Source of the DNA: Polaribacter irgensii 23-P
GTDB lineage: Bacteria > Bacteroidota > Bacteroidia > Flavobacteriales > Flavobacteriaceae
Assembly (NCBI RefSeq): GCF_000153225.1
Contig: NZ_CH724148.1
Location: 2,372,611 to 2,436,610 of the forward strand
DNA length: 64,000 bases
Direction: 5' to 3'
Shown: positions 26,926 through 37,060 of the stretch, piece by piece
Numbering within the stretch: the first letter of the stretch is position 1
Layout: every line of letters begins with the position of its first letter
Translations under genes and position numbers: made by a program
Notes under the pieces: generated by a model
Seen by the model: the letters and a program-made list of their open reading frames with translations, nothing else
What the model was told of the DNA's origin: nothing
Database searches by the model: none

Positions 26926-27378
26926 TTATATTTTGGTAACTTTAACTGCATTCATTCCACGCATTCCTCTTTCTAATTCAAAAGACACTTTATCATTCTC
27001 TACAATATCGTCAATCAAACCACTTACGTGTGTAAAATATTTTTCATTATTTTCCATGTCAATGATAAAACCAAATCCTTTAGAACTATCAAAAAAGGAA
27101 ACTTTTCCTTTTCTAACGGGATCTTCTTCGGGAAGGTCTTCTTTTTTACTTACAGAAATTTGAATATCTTCCAATTCATATTCTACTTTCAACTCTGGAT
27201 CTGGTGGAGTATCTGTTAAATTTCCATTGTGATCTACATATGCAAACTGAATTCCCGATGGTCCATGCTCATCTCTGTCCGCTTTTCTAGCGTCCATTTT
27301 CTTCTGTTTGTCCTGACGTTTTTTCAAACGCTTCTTCTCTTTTTCACTCTTACTAAAGGTCTGCTGCGATTTTGCCAT
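26926..27378 (-). CDS. cold-shock-domain protein with basic N-terminal tail
   Basis: 150 aa. The C-terminal 65 residues are a cold-shock domain: KGKVSFFDSSKGFGFI is the RNP1-like strand and KYFTHVSGL the RNP2-like strand. The N-terminal 40 residues are very rich in Lys/Arg/Glu (EKEKKRLKKRQDKQKKMDARKADR in two parts), and a middle acidic linker follows. The family is common in Bacteroidetes; it likely binds single-stranded RNA and helps RNA folding in the cold. It has its own strong terminator. Confidence 0.9.
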   Translation of the reverse strand: MAKSQQTFSKSEKEKKRLKKRQDKQKKMDARKADRDEHGPSGIQFAYVDHNGNLTDTPPDPELKVEYELEDIQISVSKKEDLPEEDPVRKGKVSFFDSSKGFGFIIDMENNEKYFTHVSGLIDDIVENDKVSFELERGMRGMNAVKVTKI

Positions 27379-27599
27379 TAAAATACTACTGGTTTTAAGT
27401 TGTTGCTTTTTTAAAGATAAAATACGTGACGAATAACTTCAAAAACAAACGAATGTTAACTTGTAGAAAATGTGAACTGTATTCTTTCTTCTTGTGCAAA
27501 GATACTACATATTAAGCAATTATTCCAAGAGAAAAGCGTGTATGTGTTAAAATAAAGAAAAATAAATAGTAAAATATTCTTTTACAAAAGTAATACTAT

Positions 27600-27607
27600 T
27601 ATATTTG
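27600..27607 (+). promoter_or_regulatory. -7 element before the TetR gene
   Basis: TATATTTG, an exact TAnnTTTG match, 21 bases before the ATG at 27629. It argues against the TTG at 27605 as a start, because that codon lies inside the element. No -33 TTTG is visible. Confidence 0.45.
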
Positions 27608-27628
27608 CGCAGAATTGAATTAAACAGC

Positions 27629-28300
27629 ATGAAGAATTTACTATCCGTTATGAAAATCACGGTCTCTGAACTCGTTTTTATCAAAGACCCAGAAACCTCA
27701 GATTTAGGCAAAAGAATTATAGAAAATAGCATCTTATTAATCGATGAACTCGGATTTGACGCTTTTACCTTTAAAAAACTAGGCCTTAAAATAGGTTCTA
27801 ATGAAAGCTCTATTTATCGATATTTTGAAAGTAAACACAAATTATTACTGTACCTTACTTCTTGGTATTGGGCATGGTTAGAGTACCAATTGGTTGTTGA
27901 AACTTTCAGTCTTATCGATCCAAAAGTAAAATTAAACAAAGCAATTGCAATTTTAACAAATACGGTAAAGCTCGATCGAAATTTTTCACATATTAATGAA
28001 GTTGTTTTGTATAAAATAATTGTGAACGAAAGCTTTAAATCCTTTTTAACAAAAGAGGTAGACTCAGAAAATAATGAAGGATATTTTGAAATCTACAAAC
28101 GACTCGTTGCGCGTTTGTCGACCATAATTCTCGATATCAAACCAACCTATCCGTATTCCCTAAGTTTGGCAAGCACAATTCTAGAAGGGGGACTACACCA
28201 GCACTTCTTAACAGAGCACTTTCCCTCGATTACCAACTGTGAAGAAGACAAAACACCCACAAGCTTTTTTCTTCACCTTGTTGAAAATGCACTAAAATAA
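27629..28300 (+). CDS. TetR-family transcriptional regulator
   Basis: 223 aa from ATG 27629; ATG 27650 is also possible, while a TTG at 27605 overlaps the promoter. The N-terminal helix-turn-helix is seen in ILLIDELGFDAFTFKKLGLKIGSNESSIYRYFESKHKLLLYL (read in parts), the normal TetR layout of TF..LA...G.S...IY.YF..K. The C-terminal 170 residues are a helical ligand-binding domain of unknown ligand. It precedes an ABC/HlyD/TolC export operon by two bases and is in the same direction, so it probably controls that exporter and itself. Confidence 0.85.
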   Translation: MKNLLSVMKITVSELVFIKDPETSDLGKRIIENSILLIDELGFDAFTFKKLGLKIGSNESSIYRYFESKHKLLLYLTSWYWAWLEYQLVVETFSLIDPKVKLNKAIAILTNTVKLDRNFSHINEVVLYKIIVNESFKSFLTKEVDSENNEGYFEIYKRLVARLSTIILDIKPTYPYSLSLASTILEGGLHQHFLTEHFPSITNCEEDKTPTSFFLHLVENALK

Positions 28301-28302
28301 AT

Positions 28303-29970
28303 ATGGAAACCACTAAATTATCACCTTGGGAGCGCTTTGTAGGCCTCTTAAAGTTAGAGCGAAAAGATATTTTTCAAATTTTTTATTATGCAGTTTTTGG
28401 CGGTGTTGTCTCCCTGTCGCTTCCCTTAGGCATTCAAGCCATTATCAATCTAATTCAAGGCGCACAAGTATCTACTTCTTGGGTTGTTCTCGTGGTATTG
28501 GTTACCATGGGCGTTGCGTTTTCTGGTGCACTACAAATAATGCAACTGCGAATTATAGAAACGCTGCAACAGCGAATTTTTCTGCGTGCATCTTTTGAAT
28601 TGAGTTACCGCTTTCCAAAAATAAAAATGAACGAACTGCGGGATTACTATCCTCCAGAACTCGCAAACCGTTTTTTTGATACCCTAACCATTCAAAAAGG
28701 CTTGTCAAAAATTCTAATCGATGTGCCTACAGCCTTATTACAGATTGTATTTGCTTTAATACTATTGTCTTTTTACCATTCCTTCTTTATCGTATTCGGA
28801 ATTCTTTTACTGCTTTTAATTTATGTAGTTTTTAAATTTACTGCAAAAAAAGGCTTGGAAACAAGTTTGACAGAATCTAAAATAAAATACAAAGTTGCAC
28901 ATTGGATTCAAGAGGTGGCAAGGACCGTGGTTAGTTTTAAACTGTCTGGAAATACCAATCTCGCACTAGAAAAAAATGATGCCCTTGTAAGCCAATATTT
29001 AAAAGCGAGAGAAAATCATTTTAAGATTTTAATTTTACAATTCACCCAAATGGTAGGCTTTAAAGTGGTAGTTACTGCCAGCTTATTGCTAATTGGTGGC
29101 GCTTTGGTTTTAAATCAAGAGATGAATATCGGACAGTTTGTTGCTGCAGAAATCATTATATTATTAGTCATTCAATCAGTAGAAAAACTCATTACCGGAT
29201 TGGAATCTTTTTACGATGTACTCACCTCTATCGAAAAAATAGGTCAGGTAGTAGACAAAGAACTAGAATCTCAAGAAGGAAAAAGACCTATTTTTAAAGA
29301 CGGCCTCACCGTAGAACTCGAAAATGTCTCGTACCGTGTAGAAAGTAGAAAAAAGTTGATTATTAGCGATGTATCCTTTACTGTAAAACCAAATAGTAGA
29401 ATTTTAATTTATGGCGAAAGTGGTGCTGGTAAATCAAGTTTATTGCGCCTATTAGCTGGTGTTGTCGAACCTACAGAAGGAAATATCTATGTAAATAATC
29501 TTTCGTTGAGTAGTTTACATCTCAACCATTACCGCTCTCAATTAGGGCTCTCTCTTTCGGACGAAACTCCTTTTGAAGGCAGCATTCGAGATAATTTAGT
29601 TTTTGGCAACAAAAAAATTGAAGATGCCATCATCTATGAAGCGCTCAACATTGTAGGCTTGAATCAATTTTTAAAGGAGCAATCTGCAGGACTAGATACT
29701 ATTTTGTATCCCGAAGGAAAGCAGATCTCATACACCATAGGAAAAAAGATAATTTTAGCGCGCGCCATCATAAAACAACCGAAGGTGATGATTTTAGAAG
29801 ACCCTTTAGATCAATTTAATTTAAGTGAAACAGAACAAATAATTGCCTACCTAACCCACCCTGAAAGACCCTGGGCATTACTTGTAGTTAGCAGTAAAAA
29901 AAGCTGGAGTGCGCAATGCAATAAAATTATTACCCTTGAAAAAGGAGCCATAAAATCGATAAACGAATAG
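28303..29970 (+). CDS. ABC exporter, fused membrane and ATPase domains
   Basis: 555 aa. Six membrane spans are expected in residues about 25-300, then an ATPase domain. Walker A is intact (GESGAGKSS near residue 370). The signature that should read LSGGQ is QISYTIGKK near 473, and Walker B plus catalytic Glu read VMILEDPLD near 494 instead of LLDE. There is no N-terminal C39 peptidase domain. It pairs with the HlyD and TolC-type genes that follow, giving an envelope-spanning exporter of type I secretion layout. The altered ATPase motifs suggest slow or asymmetric ATP use. Confidence 0.88.
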   Translation: METTKLSPWERFVGLLKLERKDIFQIFYYAVFGGVVSLSLPLGIQAIINLIQGAQVSTSWVVLVVLVTMGVAFSGALQIMQLRIIETLQQRIFLRASFELSYRFPKIKMNELRDYYPPELANRFFDTLTIQKGLSKILIDVPTALLQIVFALILLSFYHSFFIVFGILLLLLIYVVFKFTAKKGLETSLTESKIKYKVAHWIQEVARTVVSFKLSGNTNLALEKNDALVSQYLKARENHFKILILQFTQMVGFKVVVTASLLLIGGALVLNQEMNIGQFVAAEIIILLVIQSVEKLITGLESFYDVLTSIEKIGQVVDKELESQEGKRPIFKDGLTVELENVSYRVESRKKLIISDVSFTVKPNSRILIYGESGAGKSSLLRLLAGVVEPTEGNIYVNNLSLSSLHLNHYRSQLGLSLSDETPFEGSIRDNLVFGNKKIEDAIIYEALNIVGLNQFLKEQSAGLDTILYPEGKQISYTIGKKIILARAIIKQPKVMILEDPLDQFNLSETEQIIAYLTHPERPWALLVVSSKKSWSAQCNKIITLEKGAIKSINE

Positions 29971-29972
29971 CC

Positions 29973-31340
29973 ATGTTAAATATTTCGAACAATCAACTGC
30001 ATAAAAAGGTGGATTTGACAGCATTCAAATCGGGAAAAAATATTTTTAACAAGCAATATTATAAATTCTTAAATAAATTTTTATTCGCTTTTGCAGCCAT
30101 GTTGCTCATTGTACTTTTTTTACCTTGGACACAAAATATTTCTGGCAATGGCATCGTGACCACACTTACGTTAGAGCAAAGACCACAAGACATTCAGTCT
30201 CAAATTCCAGGCAGAATTGAACAATGGTTTGTTCGCGAAGGAGATTTTGTAGAAAAAGGAGACACCATTTTACGGATCTCTGAAGTAAAAAGCGATTATT
30301 TTGACGACCGCTTGATTGAAAGAACAAACGATCAAATAAATGCAAAAAAATCTGCGGTGGATGCCTACGACGAAAAAGTAGCAGCACTGCAGAGACAGAC
30401 CATTGCTTTAACGGAAGAACGAGCTTTGAAAACTGCGCAAACTAAAAATAAGCTCTTACAAGCAAAATTAAAAGTACAAAGCGATAGCATCGGTTTTGAA
30501 GCTGCAAAAACAAATATTAAAATCGCAGAACGACAATATCTACGGACAGAAACTTTACAAAAAGAAGGTATTTTTGCCGTCAAAGATGTCGAAGAAAAGC
30601 GATTAAAATTACAGGAAACACAAGCAAACTTAATTACCAAAGAGAACAGTGTACTTGCAGCTAAAAATGAAGTGTTGAATGCGCAATTAGAACTCTCTCG
30701 AATTGCCGCAAGCTTTGCAGATAAAATATCGAAAGCACAGAGCGATATGTACACTGCGAAATCGAGTGGCTATGACGCCAAAGTACAAGTTTCAAAACTG
30801 GAAAACAGCAATAGTAATTACAAAGTAAGAAGCAGTCTTTTATACATCACGGCGCCACAAAATGGCTTTATCAACAAAGCGATCAAAGGGGGGATTGGAG
30901 GTGCTTTTAAAGAAGGTGAATCGCTTGTAGGCATCATGCCTGAAAAATATGACCTGGCTGTAGAAACTTTTGTGAGACCTATTGACTTGCCTCTATTGCA
31001 TCTCGATGAAAAAGTGCGCGTACAATTTGACGGGTGGCCAGCCATTATCTTTTCGGGATGGCCAAATGTTTCCTACGGAACCTATGGTGCCAGGGTAATT
31101 GCGATTGAGCGCTTTATTAGTGACAATGGCAAATACCGCGTGCTTTTAGCACCAGACGAATCAGACCACACTTGGCCTACTGCAATCCGTGTAGGTTCTG
31201 GAGCCAAAACCATTGCGTTGTTAGAAGACGTGCCTATTTGGTTCGAATTGTGGAGGCAATTGAATAGTTTCCCTCCAAATTATTACCAGCCATCAAGCAG
31301 TGAAAAAGAAAAAAACGGAAGCACAAAAATAAAAGAATGA
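29973..31340 (+). CDS. HlyD-type periplasmic adaptor
   Basis: 455 aa. One membrane helix at about residues 35-53 (FLFAFAAMLLIVLFLPW), a biotinyl-lipoyl-like segment right after (IPGRIEQWFVREGDFVEKGD), a long coiled coil of about 110-280 rich in Ala/Lys/Glu, and a beta-barrel C-terminus with KVRVQFDGWPAI. It should bridge the inner-membrane ABC protein and the TolC-type channel. It starts two bases after the ABC gene and overlaps the next start by four. Confidence 0.9.
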   Translation: MLNISNNQLHKKVDLTAFKSGKNIFNKQYYKFLNKFLFAFAAMLLIVLFLPWTQNISGNGIVTTLTLEQRPQDIQSQIPGRIEQWFVREGDFVEKGDTILRISEVKSDYFDDRLIERTNDQINAKKSAVDAYDEKVAALQRQTIALTEERALKTAQTKNKLLQAKLKVQSDSIGFEAAKTNIKIAERQYLRTETLQKEGIFAVKDVEEKRLKLQETQANLITKENSVLAAKNEVLNAQLELSRIAASFADKISKAQSDMYTAKSSGYDAKVQVSKLENSNSNYKVRSSLLYITAPQNGFINKAIKGGIGGAFKEGESLVGIMPEKYDLAVETFVRPIDLPLLHLDEKVRVQFDGWPAIIFSGWPNVSYGTYGARVIAIERFISDNGKYRVLLAPDESDHTWPTAIRVGSGAKTIALLEDVPIWFELWRQLNSFPPNYYQPSSSEKEKNGSTKIKE

Positions 31341-32734
31341 GGAAATATATAATTGCCTGCTGCTTCCTAATTATTGGGCAACAACATGCGCAAGAAAATA
31401 TGCCAAGTACGATGACTTTGTCAGAGTATCTAGGATATGTAAAAAGTTACCATCCCATTGTAAAGCAAGCAAACCTTGTGCTCAACACAAGCGAAGCGAA
31501 GTTGCTGAAAGCAAGAGGGGCATTTGATCCTGAAATTAAAGTAGATTTTGATGAAAAACAATTCAAAGCTCAAGAATACTATCACAAATTAAATGCAACT
31601 TTTAAAATACCAACTTGGTATGGTGTTGCTTTTAAAGCGAACTTTGAGCAAAATGAAGGGCTTTTTCTAAATCCAATAGATAAAGTACCCACAGACGGAT
31701 TGTACAGTGCAGGTGTTGCGGTCTCTTTGGCCAAAGGGATGTTTACCAACAAGAGAATGACGGCTTTAAAACAAGCAAAACTTTTTTTAAACCAAGCAAA
31801 AGAAGACCAACAATTGTTGGTAAATAGCATTCTTTACGAAGCTTCCTTGTCTTATTTTAATTGGCTACAATCCTACAACGAGAAACAAGTGTACATTGCT
31901 TTTTTAAACAATGCAGGCATCCGATTTGAAAGTACAAAAAGAGCCTTTCAAGAAGGAGAAAAACCAGCAATCGATACGCTGGAAGCTGGAATTACTTTAA
32001 ATTCAAGAAAGTTAAAATTAGAGAAAGCGAATATTAAATTGATCAAGTCTTCCTTAGAATTGTCTACCTACTTGTGGCTGAATGAAAATACTCCCATAGA
32101 CCTCAAAGAAAACATACTTCCAGACATAGAAACAATGAATACTGTTGACAATGCCTTTAACATTCCGCTTTTTAATGCAGAGCGCTTTGATATTGAGCAA
32201 CATCCTAAAATTAGATCTTTGGGGTTTAATATCGAAAGTTTAGCAGCAGAAGAACGATTAAAAATAAATAATTTATTACCTAAAATAGACCTACAGTATA
32301 ATTTCTTATCTCAAAACGCAACACCACAAAATTCGTTTAACCCCGAAAATTACAAAGCGGGCATTTCTTTTAGTATGCCTATATTCATAAGAAAAGAAAG
32401 AGGTGATTTGAAAGTAGCAAAATTAAAAGTACGAGACAAGCAACTTGAAAATCAATTGGAAAAAGTAGTTATCAAAAATAAAATAAGTGCCATTCAACAA
32501 GAATTGACTTCCTATATTTTACAAAATAATTTTACCTTTCAGATTGTACGGGATTATGCCGTACTATTATCAGCGGAAGAACGAAAATTCTTCTTGGGAG
32601 AAAGTTCGCTATTTCTAGTGAATTTTCGAGAACAAAAATACATCGACTCTAAACTGAAGGCAATTCGTTTAGAAAACGACTTGTTTAGAGCAAAGGCACG
32701 CTTATTCAAAGAGGCTGTAATTTCGATCAATTAA
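31337..32734 (+). CDS. TolC-family outer-membrane channel
   Basis: 465 aa with a signal peptide of about 18 residues (RKYIIACCFLIIGQQHA). The rest has the long helical repeats and short beta segments of the outer-membrane efflux protein family, with the typical LSLAEAI-like MTLSEYLGYVKSYHPIVKQA opening. It completes the export operon. What is exported cannot be told: no toxin, bacteriocin or peptidase gene lies next to it. Confidence 0.88.
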   Translation: MRKYIIACCFLIIGQQHAQENMPSTMTLSEYLGYVKSYHPIVKQANLVLNTSEAKLLKARGAFDPEIKVDFDEKQFKAQEYYHKLNATFKIPTWYGVAFKANFEQNEGLFLNPIDKVPTDGLYSAGVAVSLAKGMFTNKRMTALKQAKLFLNQAKEDQQLLVNSILYEASLSYFNWLQSYNEKQVYIAFLNNAGIRFESTKRAFQEGEKPAIDTLEAGITLNSRKLKLEKANIKLIKSSLELSTYLWLNENTPIDLKENILPDIETMNTVDNAFNIPLFNAERFDIEQHPKIRSLGFNIESLAAEERLKINNLLPKIDLQYNFLSQNATPQNSFNPENYKAGISFSMPIFIRKERGDLKVAKLKVRDKQLENQLEKVVIKNKISAIQQELTSYILQNNFTFQIVRDYAVLLSAEERKFFLGESSLFLVNFREQKYIDSKLKAIRLENDLFRAKARLFKEAVISIN

Positions 32735-33309
32735 CCGGGATTCAATTTGTAGCAAACTCATCTTAATCTCGCCGTAGGATGCAGACATAAATAGCGCTAA
32801 AGTGACTACGGCAAACGCATCACGCATCGTTGCTTTTTTATACAGCGCTAGAATTGATAGCACCTTCAAAGATAAAAAGGCTGCTTCTTAAAACGGAATT
32901 AAAAGATGCTTTTTAGCAATCTTCAAGAATACATCTTGAGCGTTCAGTCAAGATCTTGAGCAAGCCAAAAAATGTGCACTGAAAAACTGTCAAACAAATA
33001 CAAAAGAATGAAAAGTGCACAGCGGGGAACCTTCTACGTGCCTTTCGGAAACGAAAATAAAAAACCTATTTCTTTTAAAATAGCGCCATACAAATACGCT
33101 TAAATTGTAAGTCTGTACTACGCACATAGTAAAGAATTCACATGCGCTTCCGGCGTCCATAATAAATACAAATAGATTTAAGAAGTTGTAAATTCCCGCT
33201 TTTTATTTAAAGGCAATACTGTTAAAAGCTCTTTAATTCCCGAAGGGAATACCGCTCTGTCTTATAAAAAGTTATATTTGATTCTCATTAATCAAATAAT
33301 TCAATAATT
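32735..33309. other. gene-free spacer, promoter region of the next gene
   Basis: No gene on either strand. Seen: two ATCTTGAGC direct repeats near 32933 and 32951, a small ATTCCC-GAA-GGGAAT hairpin (33236-33250), and TATATTTG (33273-33280), a perfect -7 element 30 bases before the next ATG. No -33 TTTG is at the right distance. Confidence 0.5.
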
Positions 33310-36300
33310 ATGCTCCTCACTAAAACCTTTCACGTATTCAAGAACTATTCCCTTATTGTTGCCATCTGCTTAGGGATTTTGTCGCAACAAACATTTTCTC
33401 AAAAAAAAGACTCCCTCTCAGGGCAAGAAAAATTTAAAGGCTTGCCGCTAGAAAGTGGCAGAATGATCCGTTTCAATACCAATGAGGGAACTTGGCTATC
33501 ACTAGATATGAGTCCTGATGGAAAGACAATTCTGTTTAGCATGCTCGGTGACTTGTACACAATTCCTTTTAAAGGGGGGAAAGCTATTAGAATAACAGAC
33601 GGTTTGGCACTGGATGCGCAACCTAGTTACAGTCCCGACGGAAAGCGCATTGCATTTACTTCTGATAGAGATGGAAATGATAATGTATGGATTATGGACC
33701 TTGCCTCTAAAGAAACAAGACAGGTAACCAAAGACAAAAGAGGGCTAGTTGAATCTGTAGCTTGGTCTCCCGATGGTGAATATATTGTTGCAGCCAAAGG
33801 AAAAAGAAACTTAAAATTGCACTTATACCATAAAGATGCAGGAAGTGGTACACAATTAATTAAAGAACCAAAAGATTTAAAAACTGTTGAACCGGTATTT
33901 AGTCCAGACAACAAGTACATCTATTATTCAGCAAGAACTGGTGGCTGGAATTACAACGCGCAGTTGCCACAGTATCAAATTTACAGATATGATTTAGCAA
34001 CGGGAAAATCGTCAAAAATAACTTCTAGATACGGCTCTGCCTTCACGCCTACTCTTTCTAATGATGGGAAATATATGGTCTATGGTTCTCGATATGAAGA
34101 AAAAACAGGACTGGTGCTAAGAAATTTAATTTCAGGTGACGAAAATTGGCTTGCCTATCCAATACAGCGAGACGACCAAGAGTCTGTGGCCTCATTAGGT
34201 GTTTTACCTGCCATGACTTTTACACTAAATAACAAAGAGGTCTTAGCTTCTTATGGAGGTAAAATATACCGAATTCCGGTTTCTGGAGATGCTGCTATTG
34301 AAATTCCTTTTGAAGTAGATGTAGCCCTGGCAATTGGACCAAAATTAGAATTCAAATATCCTATTTCCGACGACACGGAACTACTCGCAAATCAAATTAG
34401 AAATGCAAAACCATCCCCAGACGGAACACAAATTGTATTCAATGCGTTGAACAAATTGTATGTAATGAAACTTCCGAATGGCAAGCCAGAACGGCTCACC
34501 AAAATGGATCTTATTGAAACACAACCCAACTGGTCTCCGAACGGAAAAGAAATTGTGTATGCCACCTGGTCAGATATTGACGGTGGACATTTGTATAAAG
34601 TGAACTCAAAAGGAGGAAAACCGCAAAGGTTAACTACAGTTTCTGCAATCTACAATACACCTGTTTGGGATGCTAAAACCAATAGAATTGTCTTTACCAA
34701 AGGAAGTGCACAAAGTTTTAAAAATGCCTATACAAGAGCTGCTTTTTCTGGTGGAGAAGATCTTGCTTGGATTTCAAGTGAAGGTGGAAACAACACCTTT
34801 ATTGCCAAAGCTAATGGAAGGGAAAACCCGCATTTTGTAAAAAGTGATGCTCGAATTTATTTGAGCAATAGTAAAGGATTGAGTTCCATTCGTTGGGATG
34901 GAACGGATGAAAAAATAGTTGTCAAAATTACGGGTATCGTTACTTTTGGAGACTCGCACAAAGATGCTTTGAGTTTTAGTAATTTAGAGGAGGGCACTCC
35001 AGAAGATAATAAAAAAGCTTCTAAACCCGTAGCAGTATATATGGCTCCAGAAGGCAACAAAGCAATGGCTTTAATTCATACAGATATTTATGTGGTTACA
35101 ATCCCTACGTATGGCCAAACGCCTACTATTTCTGTATCTGACACCCAAGCTTCCCAATTCCCTTCTTGGAAATTAACCACTTTTGGTGGTGAATTTCCTG
35201 CCTGGGCTGCCAACGGTAAAATGGTCTATTGGTCTTTAGGAAGTGCTTTTTTTAGGTACGATTTAAAAGAAGCTGAAAAAGTAGATAAACAACGAAAAGA
35301 CAAAGAAAAAGCACGGAAAGACGAACTTGCTAAGTTCTCGGAAGAAAAACGAAAAAAAGAAGAAAAAAAAGACAAGGAAGCTGCTAAAAAGAACAAAGGT
35401 TCCAAAAACTACAAACCTTCTGAAATTAAAGTAAAAGTAGCAATCAAAAGAGACATTCCTAAAGGTGCTGTGCTTATTCAAGGAGCAAGAATCATTACTA
35501 TGAATGGCGATGAAATCATTGAAAATGGAGATCTTTTAGTTGTTGATAATAGAATTAAAGCGCTCGGAAAATCTGGAAGCTTAGAAATTCCTGAGACAGC
35601 AACTATTATTCTTGCAAAAGGAAAAACAATTCTTCCCGGTTTTGTAGACACGCATTCACATTTAAGAACCTTTGTAGGCATTCACAAAAAGCAAGTATTT
35701 TCTTATGCAGCAAATTTAGCTTACGGTGTCACTGCAGCGAGAGACCCACAAACAGGAACTACGGATGTTCTTACCTATTTTGATTTGGTGAAAACGGGAG
35801 AAATGTTAGGACCAAGAGCCTATTCCACTGGACCTGGACTCGGCTATTGGGCGTACAATTTAAAAAGTTTTGAGCAAACCCAACGAGCTCTTAAAAAATA
35901 CAGCGAATATTACAACACCAATACGATTAAAATGTATATTGTTGGCAACAGACAGCAAAGACAGTGGGTTATAAAAGCTGCAAAAGAACAGCATTTAATG
36001 CCAACAACAGAAGGAGCTTTAAATTTTAAATTAAACATTTCAGAAATTTTAGATGGCTACCCAGGACACGAACATTCGTATCCTATTACACCTCTTTACA
36101 AGGATATTATCCAATCCGCAGCACAATCTGAAATCGCCTACACCCCCACTCTTTTAGTATCTTATGGAGGACCGTGGGCAGAAAATTATTTCTACTCAAG
36201 AGAAAACCCGTATCACAATAAAAAATTACAATACTTTACCCCTTATACCGATTTAGCAAGTAAATCAAGACGACGACCAGGCTGGTTTATGGACGAAGAA

Positions 36301-36717
36301 CACGTGTTTACAAAACATGCAGAATTTGTTGAAGATTTAGTAAACGCTGGCGGATTGGCAGGCATTGGAAGTCACGGACAATTGCAAGGCTTAGGATATC
36401 ATTGGGAGCTGTGGGCGATGGCATCTGGAACGACTAACATGAATGCATTAAAAGTTGCCACTATTCTAGGAGCAAAATCCCTGGGTTTAGACGGAGATAT
36501 TGGGTCTCTTGAAGTTGGAAAACTTGCAGATTTTATATTGTTGAAAAAAAATCCGCTTGACGATATTAGAAATACCAATACCATTCTTCAAGTGATGAAA
36601 AATGGGCGCCTATATGATGGGAATACCTTAGACGAAGTGTATCCTAGAAAAAAGAAAGCGACTGGATTTTGGTGGCATCAAGAAAAACCACAGGGATTGC
36701 CAGGAGTTGAAAAATAA
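33310..36717 (+). CDS. secreted TolB-like propeller fused to amidohydrolase
   Basis: 1135 aa. Signal peptide at about residues 1-30 (ending FSQ). Residues about 50-640 contain WD40/PD40 (TolB-like) repeats such as SPDGKRIAFTSDRDGNDNVW and SPNGKEIVYATW. Then a Lys/Glu-rich linker of about 40 residues (near 655-695), then an amidohydrolase from about 715: GFVDTHSHLRTF gives the first metal histidines, followed by a TTEGALNF region and GIGSHGQ for later ligands. Similar proteins are metal-dependent hydrolases of imidazolonepropionase/dipeptidase type. Exported, substrate unknown. Single gene. Confidence 0.88.
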   Translation: MLLTKTFHVFKNYSLIVAICLGILSQQTFSQKKDSLSGQEKFKGLPLESGRMIRFNTNEGTWLSLDMSPDGKTILFSMLGDLYTIPFKGGKAIRITDGLALDAQPSYSPDGKRIAFTSDRDGNDNVWIMDLASKETRQVTKDKRGLVESVAWSPDGEYIVAAKGKRNLKLHLYHKDAGSGTQLIKEPKDLKTVEPVFSPDNKYIYYSARTGGWNYNAQLPQYQIYRYDLATGKSSKITSRYGSAFTPTLSNDGKYMVYGSRYEEKTGLVLRNLISGDENWLAYPIQRDDQESVASLGVLPAMTFTLNNKEVLASYGGKIYRIPVSGDAAIEIPFEVDVALAIGPKLEFKYPISDDTELLANQIRNAKPSPDGTQIVFNALNKLYVMKLPNGKPERLTKMDLIETQPNWSPNGKEIVYATWSDIDGGHLYKVNSKGGKPQRLTTVSAIYNTPVWDAKTNRIVFTKGSAQSFKNAYTRAAFSGGEDLAWISSEGGNNTFIAKANGRENPHFVKSDARIYLSNSKGLSSIRWDGTDEKIVVKITGIVTFGDSHKDALSFSNLEEGTPEDNKKASKPVAVYMAPEGNKAMALIHTDIYVVTIPTYGQTPTISVSDTQASQFPSWKLTTFGGEFPAWAANGKMVYWSLGSAFFRYDLKEAEKVDKQRKDKEKARKDELAKFSEEKRKKEEKKDKEAAKKNKGSKNYKPSEIKVKVAIKRDIPKGAVLIQGARIITMNGDEIIENGDLLVVDNRIKALGKSGSLEIPETATIILAKGKTILPGFVDTHSHLRTFVGIHKKQVFSYAANLAYGVTAARDPQTGTTDVLTYFDLVKTGEMLGPRAYSTGPGLGYWAYNLKSFEQTQRALKKYSEYYNTNTIKMYIVGNRQQRQWVIKAAKEQHLMPTTEGALNFKLNISEILDGYPGHEHSYPITPLYKDIIQSAAQSEIAYTPTLLVSYGGPWAENYFYSRENPYHNKKLQYFTPYTDLASKSRRRPGWFMDEEHVFTKHAEFVEDLVNAGGLAGIGSHGQLQGLGYHWELWAMASGTTNMNALKVATILGAKSLGLDGDIGSLEVGKLADFILLKKNPLDDIRNTNTILQVMKNGRLYDGNTLDEVYPRKKKATGFWWHQEKPQGLPGVEK

Positions 36718-37060
36718 AATTTTAAGGTGGCTATTAAGTCCCCAAATAAAAAGTGTGCAACAAACAGCCCTTAATTTATATTTTAAATTAAGGGCTGTCT
36801 GTTGTGCTCTTAAGAATGCCGCTTGTGTAATTACAAACAAATGGAGCTCTGCAATCGCGCAAACAGCACTATAATTCAAGATCTCTTAGCACATCTTCTC
36901 GCTAACACGCGAACTATACAAAGAAGTTTGTACTTCAAACGCCCTCAAAGAATCGAGCAAATAATTCGTTTATACCTTCGCAAAACGTTTAAAAAAATTT
37001 CTTTTAAAGTCTTTGTTGAAGGTCCTAACTTTATCTATAATATTACCTAAAAAGAGGGCG
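36718..37060. other. spacer between convergent genes
   Basis: Holds a large inverted repeat (36752-36808) and no convincing gene. A 75-codon + frame at 36823-37050 has no start context and no recognisable content. Confidence 0.5.
36752..36808. repeat. long imperfect hairpin, possible bidirectional terminator
   Basis: The inner stem is perfect: ACAGCCCTTAATTTA (36764-36778) with TAAATTAAGGGCTGT (36784-36798), 15 bp around 5 nt. It extends outward with mismatches (GTGTGCAACA on the left, TGTTGTGCTC on the right). No T-run follows, so pausing or mRNA-end protection is as likely as termination. Confidence 0.6.

Noticed and set aside
27605-27628. TTG start extending the TetR protein
   Set aside because: The codon lies inside the TATATTTG -7 element, so transcription should begin after it; ATG 27629 is preferred.
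35263-35481. - strand frame made almost only of Phe, Ser and Val
   Set aside because: Shadow of the Lys/Glu-rich linker of the amidohydrolase on the + strand.
36823-37050. 75-aa + strand frame between convergent genes
   Set aside because: No typical start context, mixed basic/hydrophobic composition, partly overlapping the region after a strong hairpin; nothing recognisable.
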